The notes beneath the pieces are model-generated. The model ran no database searches, had not been told where the DNA came from, and worked only from the letters and a program-made list of their open reading frames with translations. From an uncultured Demequina sp. (lineage in GTDB: Bacteria; Actinomycetota; Actinomycetes; Actinomycetales; Demequinaceae), in assembly GCA_937925595.1 (NCBI GenBank), contig CALALQ010000230.1, positions 1 through 14,663 of the forward strand: 14,663 nucleotides of DNA. Reading direction: 5' to 3'. Both the position numbers and the translations under genes were made by a program. Of this stretch, positions 1-6,284 are shown piece by piece. Each line of letters starts with the position of its first letter. Positions within the stretch are counted from its first letter, which is position 1.

Positions 1-246
1 GGCGACTGAGCGGCGCGACACGCCGACGACACGCGTCAATGCGTGGGTACGGCGGAAGTGTGTGGCTACCATGTAGCTATTCCCTTTCGGGTAACACGAA
101 GCGCCGGACGCCAATCCGGATCTTCGAACTGAATATCTGCTTCCTCCGGTCTCAGTCGCCAAACCTCTGCCGAATGAAGCATCTGCTCTTCAGCTATCAG
201 GTCCTCGCACTCGCCAAAGTGCAGAGGGCCTGAGCTGTTTCTGGGG
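1..246. other. Left-edge stretch without a recognisable gene
   Basis: No open frame here has convincing actinobacterial codon use or a ribosome binding site. The 64-codon plus-strand frame at 39-233 has an unlikely, low-complexity translation and is judged spurious. The stretch contains only short inverted repeats, such as CCGGA/TCCGG near 112-127. It lies downstream of the minus-strand gene that ends at 247 and may be its 3' untranslated region or old remnant DNA. Confidence 0.4.
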
Positions 247-543
247 TCACCCGCTCATGTCGAGTTCTCCGTCCTCGAGCTGCTTGTCCGGCCACCAGGC
301 CGGGAACCCGCGCTCGTCCAGCTCGTCTTCGAGGTGTTCGATGAGCCGCTCCAGGAACAGCGCGCCGGAGACGCCCGTGCGGTCCACGATGCGCTCGAAC
401 TTCTCCCGGTAGACCTTGTCGACGACATATCCGCCGAACTTCACTGGCTCAATGCGGGTGTCGCGGGGTACACGGGCGGGCTTCATACGTCCGAAGCTAC
501 TGACGCTCGTACTAGTTCCATTTGAGGTGCGCGGTGAACTCAT
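247..543 (-). CDS. Small ribbon-helix-helix-like protein (98 aa)
   Basis: The first 19 residues are Ser/Thr/Arg-rich and probably disordered. Residues 29-40 (RIEPVKFGGYVV) could be the DNA-contacting strand of a ribbon-helix-helix fold. Two predicted helices follow, with a GVSGALFLERLIEHLEDELDE stretch split by a turn, then a short tail with a FPAWWP motif. This layout is common in small actinobacterial RHH proteins and antitoxin-like regulators; that is family knowledge, and the assignment here is inference. The ATG at 543 has a GAGGG-like sequence just upstream. An internal ATG at 486 (residue 20) is an alternative start with a weaker context. No toxin gene is adjacent. Function unknown; it could be an orphan regulator or a plasmid-type accessory protein. 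Confidence 0.6.
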   Translation of the reverse strand: MSSPRTSNGTSTSVSSFGRMKPARVPRDTRIEPVKFGGYVVDKVYREKFERIVDRTGVSGALFLERLIEHLEDELDERGFPAWWPDKQLEDGELDMSG

Positions 544-674
544 GCAGCCCGCCCTCGCTTGCGCGAGGAGGCGGTGGCGCTTGCCGGCGACACGCGGCGG
601 ACATTGCAGAAATCCGCCCGCGCTGACGCGTTTCGGGGTAGCATGAAGACACCTTCCTCGGTTGGTTGGTAGCT

Positions 675-705
675 CCGGACCTCAGGTTGCAGGCTTCTGG
701 TCCGG
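675..705 (+). other. Hairpin upstream of terminator
   Basis: A perfect 7-bp inverted repeat, CCGGACC (675-681) and GGTCCGG (699-705), encloses a 17-nt loop. It lies 14 bases before the strong hairpin at 720-741. Together they could be the 3' part of an unannotated plus-strand RNA, or simply a leader or trailer structure. No tRNA-type cloverleaf can be built from it. Confidence 0.3.
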
Positions 706-719
706 CGAAAATCTCAGGG

Positions 720-741
720 GGCCCCGTCTTCGGACGGGGCC
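720..741. terminator. Strong GC-rich hairpin terminator
   Basis: GGCCCCGTC (720-728), a TTCG tetraloop and GACGGGGCC (733-741) form a perfect 9-bp stem. The U-rich tail TTCTCTTGTT is on the plus strand. On the minus strand the hairpin directly follows the stop codon of the gene ending at 750 and leads to a TTTT about seven bases later. It may therefore act in both directions. Confidence 0.8.
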
Positions 742-749
742 TTCTCTTG

Positions 750-1052
750 TTAGCTGGCGATCTTGTGGCGCAGCTCCTTCGCGGTCACGGGAATGTCTTG
801 GATGTGCGCCAGCTCCGGTGCGCGACTGGACGGTAGGGGAGCGGCATCGATGTCGAGGCCGGCGAGCGTCTCCAACGTCTTCGACGGTTCAGGAGCGAAC
901 TCCTCACGCCCCAGGGCGTGCGCCGCGAGGTAGACGACGTAATCGCTGCGGTGCATTCCGAGGGCCTTCGCGTTTTCCTTGATGATCTCCGCGAACGGCC
1001 GTGTGGGACGGACGGTCATGGGGACTCGGTCACCCTTGCTCGGCTGAGGCAT
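750..1052 (-). CDS. Ribbon-helix-helix-like small DNA-binding protein (100 aa)
   Basis: From the ATG at 1052 the protein begins MPQPSKGDRVPMTVRPTR, a basic strand, followed by two helices: residues around FAEIIKENAKALGM, then SDYVVYLAAHALGREEF. The pattern KGDR-x-PMTVR, helix, S-DYV, helix resembles the RHH fold of small actinobacterial regulators and antitoxins; the DNA-binding role is inferred. The remaining C-terminal half is less regular and could contact a partner. The open frame extends upstream to an ATG at 1091, but those 13 residues look unlike the rest and neither start has a good ribosome binding site. A palindrome at 1147-1170, between this gene and the divergent 81-aa gene, is a candidate operator. 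No toxin gene is adjacent. Confidence 0.65.
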   Translation of the reverse strand: MPQPSKGDRVPMTVRPTRPFAEIIKENAKALGMHRSDYVVYLAAHALGREEFAPEPSKTLETLAGLDIDAAPLPSSRAPELAHIQDIPVTAKELRHKIAS

Positions 1053-1146
1053 GACGCCATCTTGACGGAGAACCTGAATCAGAATCCGCATCGGCGCGGC
1101 GTGTCGAGCACATTCCTATTCGGCGAAGTCGGCGAGTTCCCCAGAT

Positions 1147-1170
1147 GGTGTGTTCGATTTCCCACACACC
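1147..1170. promoter_or_regulatory. Inverted repeat between divergent genes (candidate operator)
   Basis: GGTGTGT (1147-1153) and ACACACC (1164-1170) form a perfect 7-bp inverted repeat with a 10-bp spacer. Two more symmetric pairs lie just outside it. It sits between the divergent RHH-like gene (minus) and the 81-aa gene (plus), 33 bp before the plus-strand start. Autoregulation by the RHH-like protein is inference. Confidence 0.45.
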
Positions 1171-1202
1171 GTCGGCGCCACGGCCCCCAGTATGGTGGGC
1201 GA

Positions 1203-1448
1203 ATGCGCCTGCTTCCGATCCCGGACGAGACCGGGAAGCCCACGCTGTACATCAACCCCGACCATCTCGTCAGCGTGCAGGCAACCTACTTCGGGGGAGC
1301 GAACGGCATCAAAGTCGCGGTGGAGCTGAAGGTAGACGGCATGCCCCTCCAACGCGTGCACCTCGGGGAGCACTTCGACCGCATTGCCGCCGAGGCAGCG
1401 TTCCAAAGGTTCATGGCGATGCTGACAGGGAGCGGCGGGCAGAGCTGA
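1203..1448 (+). CDS. Unrecognised 81-aa protein
   Basis: The frame begins at ATG 1203, preceded by GGTGGGC as a possible Shine-Dalgarno sequence. The protein begins MRLLPIPDETGKPTLYINPD. It shows several predicted beta strands (LYINPDHLVSVQATYF, GIKVAVELKV, LQRVHLGEHF) followed by a helix (AAEAAFQRFMAML). It is a small alpha/beta protein without membrane segment or signal peptide. The N-terminal strand-rich half vaguely recalls FlbD-type proteins, but no diagnostic motif is present, so no function is given. It is one of the few plus-strand genes in the window. It ends 7 bp before the convergent antitoxin-like gene and is divergent from the RHH-like gene at 750-1052. Confidence 0.65.
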   Translation: MRLLPIPDETGKPTLYINPDHLVSVQATYFGGANGIKVAVELKVDGMPLQRVHLGEHFDRIAAEAAFQRFMAMLTGSGGQS

Positions 1449-1455
1449 CGGCCTT

Positions 1456-1833
1456 TCAGGATGCCCAGGACCAGACTGTGCGGCCGGCGTCCGCGATGAC
1501 GTCCTCGGCCTCGCCGGCTGCGAGCTGCTCGATTCGGCTGAGCGGGTTCCCGGGCGCTTGCCCCGCGAGCCACAGCACCCACGCCCACGGTGAGTCGATC
1601 CCCTCTCGCAGCAGGGAGAGAACCGCATCGAGGTGGGGGAGTGGTGTGTGGTCCCGGACCTGGAACGCCGGGTACAGGTCGACGCTGTCGGAGGAGACGA
1701 GCCGGAGCACGCGCAGCTCGCGGACAGCTGCGTCGAGCCCTGCGGGGCTCATCCCGGTCTCCCGGCACATCGCATCTGCCGTGTAGCAGGGGCCGATGAC
1801 TTCGCCCAGGCGGGGCCCGAGTTCGTCGGTCAT
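1456..1833 (-). CDS. Orphan Xre/MbcA/ParS-type antitoxin-like protein (125 aa)
   Basis: The protein has the two-part layout of antitoxins that pair with RES toxins. Residues about 18-50 form a helix-turn-helix-like region (YTADAMCRETGMSPAGLDAA). A YPAFQV motif at 54-59 is followed by a helical toxin-binding-like domain with PWAWVLWLAG and an LAAGEAEDVIADAGRTVW end. The paired antitoxin at 6281-6940 has the matching YPAFQF and the same helical C-terminus. No RES toxin or other toxin lies next to this gene. The ATG at 1833 lacks a Shine-Dalgarno sequence but has a TACGAT hexamer six bases upstream, the geometry of a leaderless mRNA. It could be a solitary regulator, a remnant of a lost module, or an antidote acting on toxins encoded elsewhere; these are inferences. 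Confidence 0.7.
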   Translation of the reverse strand: MTDELGPRLGEVIGPCYTADAMCRETGMSPAGLDAAVRELRVLRLVSSDSVDLYPAFQVRDHTPLPHLDAVLSLLREGIDSPWAWVLWLAGQAPGNPLSRIEQLAAGEAEDVIADAGRTVWSWAS

Positions 1834-1839
1834 GGGCTG

Positions 1840-1845
1840 ATCGTA
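1840..1845 (-). promoter_or_regulatory. -10 element of a leaderless promoter
   Basis: On the minus strand TACGAT (fits TAnnnT) ends six bases before the ATG at 1833, so transcription would start at the A of the start codon. There is no Shine-Dalgarno sequence, which agrees with a leaderless mRNA. The -35 region is weak. Confidence 0.5.
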
Positions 1846-1861
1846 CCGGTGGCCTGCGACG

Positions 1862-2020
1862 TCAGAACCGGAGCCCGAACCGGGCGGTGTGTGCTTCGTG
1901 CTGGGCGCGGACTATCGCGTGGTGCGAGCCGGAATCGCGCAGCGACTCCTCCGCAGCGGCGGCTTCTTCGTGGGTGACAGGCTCGAGGCCGAGCATTCGG
2001 ACAAGGGCATGGCGGAACAT
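1862..2020 (-). CDS. Unrecognised 52-aa protein
   Basis: A short frame begins with ATG at 2020, preceded by a GGAAA sequence eight bases upstream that could be a weak ribosome binding site. The product starts MFRHALVRMLGLEPVTHEEA and contains an acidic helix (EEAAAAEESLRDS) and a basic, His-rich end (HHAIVRAQHEAHTARFGLRF). It lacks a signal peptide or membrane segment. Codon use matches the neighbours, and it fills the space between the terminator at 2075-2104 and the antitoxin-like gene, which makes it likely to be real. Function unknown. Confidence 0.5.
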   Translation of the reverse strand: MFRHALVRMLGLEPVTHEEAAAAEESLRDSGSHHAIVRAQHEAHTARFGLRF

Positions 2021-2074
2021 GGTGTTTCCATTCAATGTCGGTGTGGGCAATCCGGGGATGTACCCTGCGGCACG

Positions 2075-2104
2075 ACGAAGCCCCCGGCGCGCCGGGGGCT
2101 TCGT
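2075..2104. terminator. Perfect 30-bp palindromic terminator
   Basis: The 30 bases form a perfect palindrome centred on GGCGCGCC, with arms ACGAAGCCCCC and GGGGGCTTCGT. It follows the stop codon of the membrane-protein gene that ends at 2119 and separates it from the 52-aa gene. There is no clear U-tract on either strand, as is usual for GC-rich actinobacterial terminators. Confidence 0.75.
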
Positions 2105-2118
2105 GCTGATGGCGGGTG

Positions 2119-2325
2119 TCAGCCTGCAGTGCGGGCCTTCTTGTAGCCGCGGATCTGCTCGCCGATCATCCCCGCGACACCGAACACTGTGAAAGCGGTC
2201 GCGGCGATGAGGAACGCGGGGTGTGCTGCTGCGGCGAGCATGAGCGCGAGCAGCGCGCCGATGTACCAGAGGGCGCGGGCGGGGAACACGCGCACCCAGT
2301 CGGCGGCGTTGGCGGTTCCGGTCAT
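2119..2325 (-). CDS. Small two-helix membrane protein (68 aa)
   Basis: The protein has two closely spaced hydrophobic helices, about residues 18-34 (ALWYIGALLALMLAAAA) and 37-54 (AFLIAATAFTVFGVAGMI), followed by a basic tail (RGYKKARTAG). This predicts a small integral membrane hairpin. The ATG at 2325 is supported by GGAG about eight bases upstream. It lies 54 bp downstream of the secreted beta-helix gene, and a CGCATAG motif (2373-2379) sits at the junction, so it may have its own promoter as well as read-through. A strong terminator follows. No family could be recognised; small actinobacterial membrane proteins of this kind are mostly uncharacterised. Confidence 0.7.
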   Translation of the reverse strand: MTGTANAADWVRVFPARALWYIGALLALMLAAAAHPAFLIAATAFTVFGVAGMIGEQIRGYKKARTAG

Positions 2326-2372
2326 GAGGTTCTCCGTTCAGAGGCGGGCAAGGTTCGGGGAGGGCCCGACTC

Positions 2373-2379
2373 CTATGCG
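2373..2379 (-). promoter_or_regulatory. CGCATAG motif, leadered copy
   Basis: The minus strand reads TGACGCATAGGAG, where TGA is the stop codon of the beta-helix gene. The next gene starts 54 nt downstream of the motif and has its own GGAG ribosome binding site. There is no start codon at the 14-nt position used by five other copies, and no clear TGACC hexamer upstream. Confidence 0.45.
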
Positions 2380-4983
2380 TCACCGCCACGCGCCGATGAG
2401 CTGCGCCCCGGCAGGTGCCCTGACGGCAGCCGCGACCTGCTGGGGGAGAGGTGAGGCGATCGCCGCGTGCGCAGGCGCGAGCTCCCGCATCTGCGCGGCC
2501 GTCAGGGACGTCTCGGTCATCGCGTTGCGCCAGGCCGGGTTCTTCGCGGCGGCGAGCGCTTCCGGGGTCCGGTATTCGACGAGGGTGGTGTTGTCGCCCT
2601 GGCCCCACAGCACCATCTGCGGGCCTTTCGCGGCGCGGTTGTTGAACAGGTTCCCGTCGATGGTGAGGTTCCAGTCGTCGACGGGGCGGTTCGTCTTCGA
2701 GTCGAGTGCGTGGAGGGTGTAGCTGCCGCCGTTGCCGAAGAGGTTGTTATGGACACGAATGTTCCGGGTCACCCAGGTGACGGTCGGGTCCACGCCGCCG
2801 ACGCGGGGGTCGCGTCCAGCGAAAGTGCCAGCGGCCTGGCGGCGTTCGTCTTGGACCAGGCGGATACTGATCCACTTGTTGGCGCCGAAGTCGTTGTTGA
2901 ACACGTCCACGTTCCCGGTGTTGTGGATGGACATGCCGATGTAGTTGCCGACGACGGTGTTGTTCGCGAGGATCCCGGTGTCGCTGAGCTCAGCGGCGAT
3001 TCCGTCGCGGGTGTTGCCAGTGAAGTCGCTGCCCGTGACGGTGAAGTCGTAGACGGACTCGTCGAACCAGACGCCGGGCCCGTCGTTGTGGTCGGCCCGG
3101 ATGTTGTCGATGACGGTGCCCCGGGTGCGGGTGATCTTCACGCCGCCAGCCACAGGGGTGACCCGGAAGTTCTCCGCGTTGTTGTAGCTGATGACAGAGT
3201 CTGCAAGTCGCGACCCGTACGCGGCGTTCTCTCCGATTCCCAGCAGCCCGTTGCGTAGCACGGTGACGCGCTCGACGGTGACACCGTTGTTGGACAGGGC
3301 TAGCCCAATCATGGCGTTGTCGGTGACTTCGAGGTCTCGGGCGGTGAAGTCGATGTTCTCGCTGCGGATGGCGCCCCGGTCGGCGTAGCTGGTCGCATAT
3401 CGGCGCACGCCGAACCCTTGCAGGGTGGTGCCGGCCGACTGGACGTAGAACGCGCGGCTGAGGTTGGACGCGCGGACCTGGCGGCCCGCCGGGTCGTCGG
3501 AGATGGTGATGGTGTCGGTGTCGTAGTCGACGGCGAATGTGCCGGGGACAACGTCGGAGGACGAAGCGACCTGCCGGAGGTTCGCGCCGTCGATGAACAC
3601 CTGGTCGGGGTGGTTGGCCATCGGGTTGTCCTCGTCCACCCACCGGGAGAGCGGGTCACCCTGCATCGACGAGTCGAACTCGTGCGTCCAGCCTCGGTAT
3701 GCCCACTTCCCGTCGCCGGTGCTAGACCAGCCGGTCAGGGGTACGGACCCGTCGAACCAGACCGCTTCACCGGGGTACGCCTGCACGGTGAGGGATTTCG
3801 AGTACGGGATGTTCACCTGCTCGTTGTACTCCCCGGCGCGGATGACGATCGTCGCCCCGGTCTTCGCGGCTTTCACGGCTGCGGTGACGGTGGGGTAGGG
3901 GAACGATTCGCTCCCGTCCGCTCCGAGCGGACTGGCCGCCCCGTCCACGAACACGGAGCCGCCCGGGATCGGGTATGTGGCGGTGCCGACGGGTTTCGCT
4001 CCGACGTCCCCGCTCCGCTGCGGTGATGTGACGGTGGGGGAAGGCGATGGGGCCGGGGCGGACGTCGCCGTCACCTCCGGCGTAGGCGTAGGTGTAGGCG
4101 TAGGCGTAGGCGTAGGCGTAGGCGTCCCTGTGGGCGCGGGGGAGGGGCTGCTGGTCGGCACCGGTTTCGGTTTCGGCGCGGGGCTGGTGTAGCTGAGAGG
4201 CTTCGACGCTGCGAGGATGCGGAGGTTGTCCACGTACGCCTTGGTCGTCTTCTTCGACGACCTCGACGCGCGAAAACGGAGGTTCACCGCTCCGGATTTG
4301 GTGATGCGGGATGAGGAGGTGTCGGTCACGACCAGATGCGGCTTCTTCGGTGCCGTCTGGCCATGCTTTCGGTACACTCTGCCCTCGATCGTGACCGGCT
4401 TGGTGCCTGTCACGCTGAATTCGACCGCCAGCCACTGTTTGCGCATGTCGAGCTTGGGGACGGTGGCCTTCCCAAGCGTCGTCACCTTCTTCCCCTTCAC
4501 ACGCTGCGCCGCTAGGACGGTCTTCCCTGTCCCTGTGACCCGGACCTGCACCCGGTACTCAGACCCGTTCTTCAGGGAGCGCACCCCCGCGCCGTAGTAG
4601 GCCGTGCCTCGAGTGTGCACACGCTGCTTCACGTCGAAGAAAACCCGAACCTCCCGTCCCTTGTTCTTCTGTGACGGGAGCACCACAACCGTCTTCCCCG
4701 GCTTCACGGCCGACCGACCCCTCCCGCCCGCGACGGCGAACGACGCGCCCTTGGTCTTGCGGAGCTTGTACGGACCGCCGAAAGTCGCGTTCTTCCAGGT
4801 CTGCGCTGCCGTGCGGGTGAACGTGTCGGAAACGATCTTGTGCGAATCAGCTGCGGCAGCGGTGGCGGGGGAGACCGGCCCCAGCAGGGACGCGGCGAGT
4901 ACGAATGTCGTTGCGGCAGCGATGGTGAAGCGGGGGAACCTAAACCTGGGGACAGGCATGTCATGAAAGACCCTGGGGTGCAT
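2380..4983 (-). CDS. Secreted right-handed beta-helix protein with Pro/Thr linker (867 aa)
   Basis: A Sec-type signal peptide is clear: basic residues, then TIAAATTFVLAASLLG and an ATAAAA cleavage region near residues 40-46. Residues about 50-258 are strand-rich and resemble a carbohydrate-binding or LamG-like sandwich domain. About 260-330 is a Pro/Thr/Ser linker with a run of TP repeats. The C-terminal half begins with a cap (FPYPTVTAAVKAAKTGATIVIRAGEY written in two parts: FPYPTVTAAVKAAK and TGATIVIRAGEY). It continues with many short N-rich coils (NNGVTVERVTVLRNG, ANNTVVGNYIG, NVDVFNNDFG) typical of parallel beta-helix polysaccharide-active proteins. No catalytic set could be identified, so substrate and activity are open: surface polysaccharide binding or cleavage is inference. 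The ATG at 4983 has an AGGCGA sequence and the CGCATAG motif 14 nt upstream. The ATG at residue 9 (4959) would also give a full signal peptide. Confidence 0.85.
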   Translation of the reverse strand: MHPRVFHDMPVPRFRFPRFTIAAATTFVLAASLLGPVSPATAAAADSHKIVSDTFTRTAAQTWKNATFGGPYKLRKTKGASFAVAGGRGRSAVKPGKTVVVLPSQKNKGREVRVFFDVKQRVHTRGTAYYGAGVRSLKNGSEYRVQVRVTGTGKTVLAAQRVKGKKVTTLGKATVPKLDMRKQWLAVEFSVTGTKPVTIEGRVYRKHGQTAPKKPHLVVTDTSSSRITKSGAVNLRFRASRSSKKTTKAYVDNLRILAASKPLSYTSPAPKPKPVPTSSPSPAPTGTPTPTPTPTPTPTPTPEVTATSAPAPSPSPTVTSPQRSGDVGAKPVGTATYPIPGGSVFVDGAASPLGADGSESFPYPTVTAAVKAAKTGATIVIRAGEYNEQVNIPYSKSLTVQAYPGEAVWFDGSVPLTGWSSTGDGKWAYRGWTHEFDSSMQGDPLSRWVDEDNPMANHPDQVFIDGANLRQVASSSDVVPGTFAVDYDTDTITISDDPAGRQVRASNLSRAFYVQSAGTTLQGFGVRRYATSYADRGAIRSENIDFTARDLEVTDNAMIGLALSNNGVTVERVTVLRNGLLGIGENAAYGSRLADSVISYNNAENFRVTPVAGGVKITRTRGTVIDNIRADHNDGPGVWFDESVYDFTVTGSDFTGNTRDGIAAELSDTGILANNTVVGNYIGMSIHNTGNVDVFNNDFGANKWISIRLVQDERRQAAGTFAGRDPRVGGVDPTVTWVTRNIRVHNNLFGNGGSYTLHALDSKTNRPVDDWNLTIDGNLFNNRAAKGPQMVLWGQGDNTTLVEYRTPEALAAAKNPAWRNAMTETSLTAAQMRELAPAHAAIASPLPQQVAAAVRAPAGAQLIGAWR
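4079..4126. repeat. Eight-unit hexamer repeat coding the Thr-Pro linker
   Basis: On the plus strand GGCGTA is repeated from 4079 in eight hexamer units. One unit is varied to GGTGTA and the last to GGCGTC. On the coding (minus) strand it encodes alternating Thr-Pro. Because the unit is six bases, slippage would change linker length by two residues without shifting the frame. Confidence 0.9.
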
Positions 4984-4990
4984 AAGTCGC

Positions 4991-4997
4991 CTATGCG
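4991..4997 (-). promoter_or_regulatory. CGCATAG motif 14 nt before beta-helix gene start
   Basis: The minus strand reads AACGCATAGGCGACTT then ATG (4983). The motif's first base is exactly 14 nt upstream of the A of the start codon. The motif also pairs with an upstream ATGCG to make a 5-bp inverted repeat. No TGACC hexamer is found at 18-19 nt, though a TGACCGAAACGG sequence overlaps the preceding gene's stop codon 34 nt upstream. Confidence 0.5.
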
Positions 4998-5034
4998 TTC
5001 ATCGCATTGCGACCTGAATCGTGTGCCGTTTCGG

Positions 5035-5613
5035 TCAGGCGCCCTTGGACATCTCAGCCCACTGCTGGCCGTCCCAGTACAGGGTCTTCTCGTTGACCTG
5101 GCCCTTGGCGGCGAACTGCTTGTAGACGGCGGTGATGTTGTCCAGCGCGTTCGTGATGACGAGCATGTTGCTGACCTGGTCATACTTCTCGACGTCGGCG
5201 AGGCACTCGTCGTTGAGGATGACGGCCTTGTTCGCCTTCACGTTGCGGGCGAGGACTCGGCGCAGGTCGAACTCCTCGAAGATGGCGTCCGCGAACGACG
5301 CGACTGTGTGTGGGGTGCGCAGCGGGCCATCGCCGAAGCCATCGAAGACGAGGTCGAAGTTCCAGTGCTCGGCGACATACGCCTCAAGCTCCTGGCGGGC
5401 CTCGGCGCTGTGCGGGTACACGCGGGTTTCGCCGCCGTTGCCGTCCTGGATGAGGTCGGCGATGGCGGTGCGGCCGCGCTTGATGGTGGCGCTGTACGCC
5501 GTGCCTTCCCGGCCCATCATCTTCTTGATGTTCGAGACGGTGTACGGGCCGAAGTCTCCACGGCTGAGGCTGGCGTTGGTGCGGATGCGGGGGCGAGTGT
5601 CGTTCTTCTCCAT
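5035..5613 (-). CDS. Unrecognised 192-aa soluble protein
   Basis: The protein begins MEKNDTRPRIRTNASLSRGD and has a basic N-terminus with an 'RGDFGPYTVSNIKKMMGREG' region. Mixed strands and helices follow (ETRVYPHSAEARQELEAYV, ASFADAIFEEFDLRRVLARN). A C-terminal segment has paired aromatic and acidic residues (LYWDGQQWAEMSKGA). No signal peptide or membrane segment is seen and no family was recognised; the general look is that of accessory or phage-borne hypothetical proteins, which is only an impression. The ATG at 5613 is supported by a CGCATGTAG motif whose first base lies exactly 14 nt upstream. An AGGTGG sequence sits too close (1-2 nt) to be an ideal Shine-Dalgarno. It is downstream of the RES toxin gene by 35 bp. 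Confidence 0.7.
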   Translation of the reverse strand: MEKNDTRPRIRTNASLSRGDFGPYTVSNIKKMMGREGTAYSATIKRGRTAIADLIQDGNGGETRVYPHSAEARQELEAYVAEHWNFDLVFDGFGDGPLRTPHTVASFADAIFEEFDLRRVLARNVKANKAVILNDECLADVEKYDQVSNMLVITNALDNITAVYKQFAAKGQVNEKTLYWDGQQWAEMSKGA

Positions 5614-5618
5614 GCCAC

Positions 5619-5627
5619 CTACATGCG
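5619..5627 (-). promoter_or_regulatory. CGCATGTAG motif 14 nt before the 192-aa gene
   Basis: CGCATGTAG is followed by GTGGC and ATG (5613), so the motif begins exactly 14 nt before the start codon. TGACCC (5646-5651), overlapping the RES toxin stop codon, lies 18 nt upstream and could be a -35 partner. Confidence 0.55.
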
Positions 5628-5648
5628 CCGTCTCGGACGTTTTGTGGG

Positions 5649-6284
5649 TCAGATGGTGACGGTGACGTTCACCTGCTGGCAGAAGGCGGACAGCCAGGTG
5701 AACCCTCCGTCGACGCTGTCGAGGTCGGGGTCGAAGCTGAGAGCACCGACCGCAGTGAAGTCTGCGGGGCTGACTCTGTCTTCGAACAGCACATAGGCCC
5801 GGTCACTGTTCAGGCGTGCGCTCATCCATGCGATTCCATCGAAACCGGCCTGGTAGGCGGCCTCTGCCCACTTCACCGTCAGAGAGTAGTCATCAGCCTC
5901 AGGACCGGTGAGCTCGTGGGCGTCCACGCCCAGGTGACGGAGTCCCTTCCCGAGGAAGGACGCGAGCTTCACCTCCCGGTCGATCGTCAGCTCAGTGAGG
6001 ATCCTGTCCTCGTAGTCGCTGCGGCCGACGACGCCGCCGGAGGCGGGGATGTGATGGAGGACCGACTCGCACACGGCAGCTTCGTCGGTCTGGCCGACGT
6101 ACAGCACGCCGAGGGTTGTCCCGGCGGCACCGGTGAACGGCCCGAACCGGGTGGTCCCGGGCTTCTTGTACTGGATGAATCTGGTCGCCGGCAGTGTCTT
6201 CCAGTGGGACCGGAAGAGGGTCGTGCCTGCGGGGAGGGTGTAGGTGAGCGGGGTGAACGGGGAAGGCGGGGGAGGGACGGTCAC
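5649..6284 (-). CDS. RES-domain toxin (NAD+-degrading family, 211 aa)
   Basis: RES toxins such as MbcT and ParT modify or degrade NAD+ or transfer ADP-ribose (family knowledge). The three name-giving residues are present in order. Counted from the GTG at 6284 they are Arg25 in TLFRSH, Glu73 in AAVCESVLHHI after the LYVGQTDE strand, and Ser155 in GIAWMSAR, with the usual YVLFEDRV strand following. The open frame reaches a GTG at 6299. GTG 6284 is preferred because it overlaps the antitoxin stop in a GTGA arrangement and has GGGAG eight bases upstream. It is co-transcribed with, and translationally coupled to, the antitoxin gene. With all RES residues intact it is predicted to be active. The C-terminal ~30 residues beyond the RES core are not recognised. 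Confidence 0.88.
   Translation of the reverse strand: MTVPPPPSPFTPLTYTLPAGTTLFRSHWKTLPATRFIQYKKPGTTRFGPFTGAAGTTLGVLYVGQTDEAAVCESVLHHIPASGGVVGRSDYEDRILTELTIDREVKLASFLGKGLRHLGVDAHELTGPEADDYSLTVKWAEAAYQAGFDGIAWMSARLNSDRAYVLFEDRVSPADFTAVGALSFDPDLDSVDGGFTWLSAFCQQVNVTVTI

Noticed and set aside
650..722. tRNA-like words (TTGGTAGCTC) before a terminator
   Set aside because: No acceptor, anticodon or T arm of proper size can be paired. The main stem is 7 bp with a 17-nt loop.
2467..3258. 263-codon plus-strand frame within the beta-helix gene
   Set aside because: Low-complexity, valine- and glycine-rich antisense reading of a convincing secreted protein.
3977..4192. Plus-strand open frame encoding a Val-Gly repeat
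   Set aside because: It is the antisense reading of the Thr-Pro hexamer repeat in the beta-helix gene and has no independent start signals.
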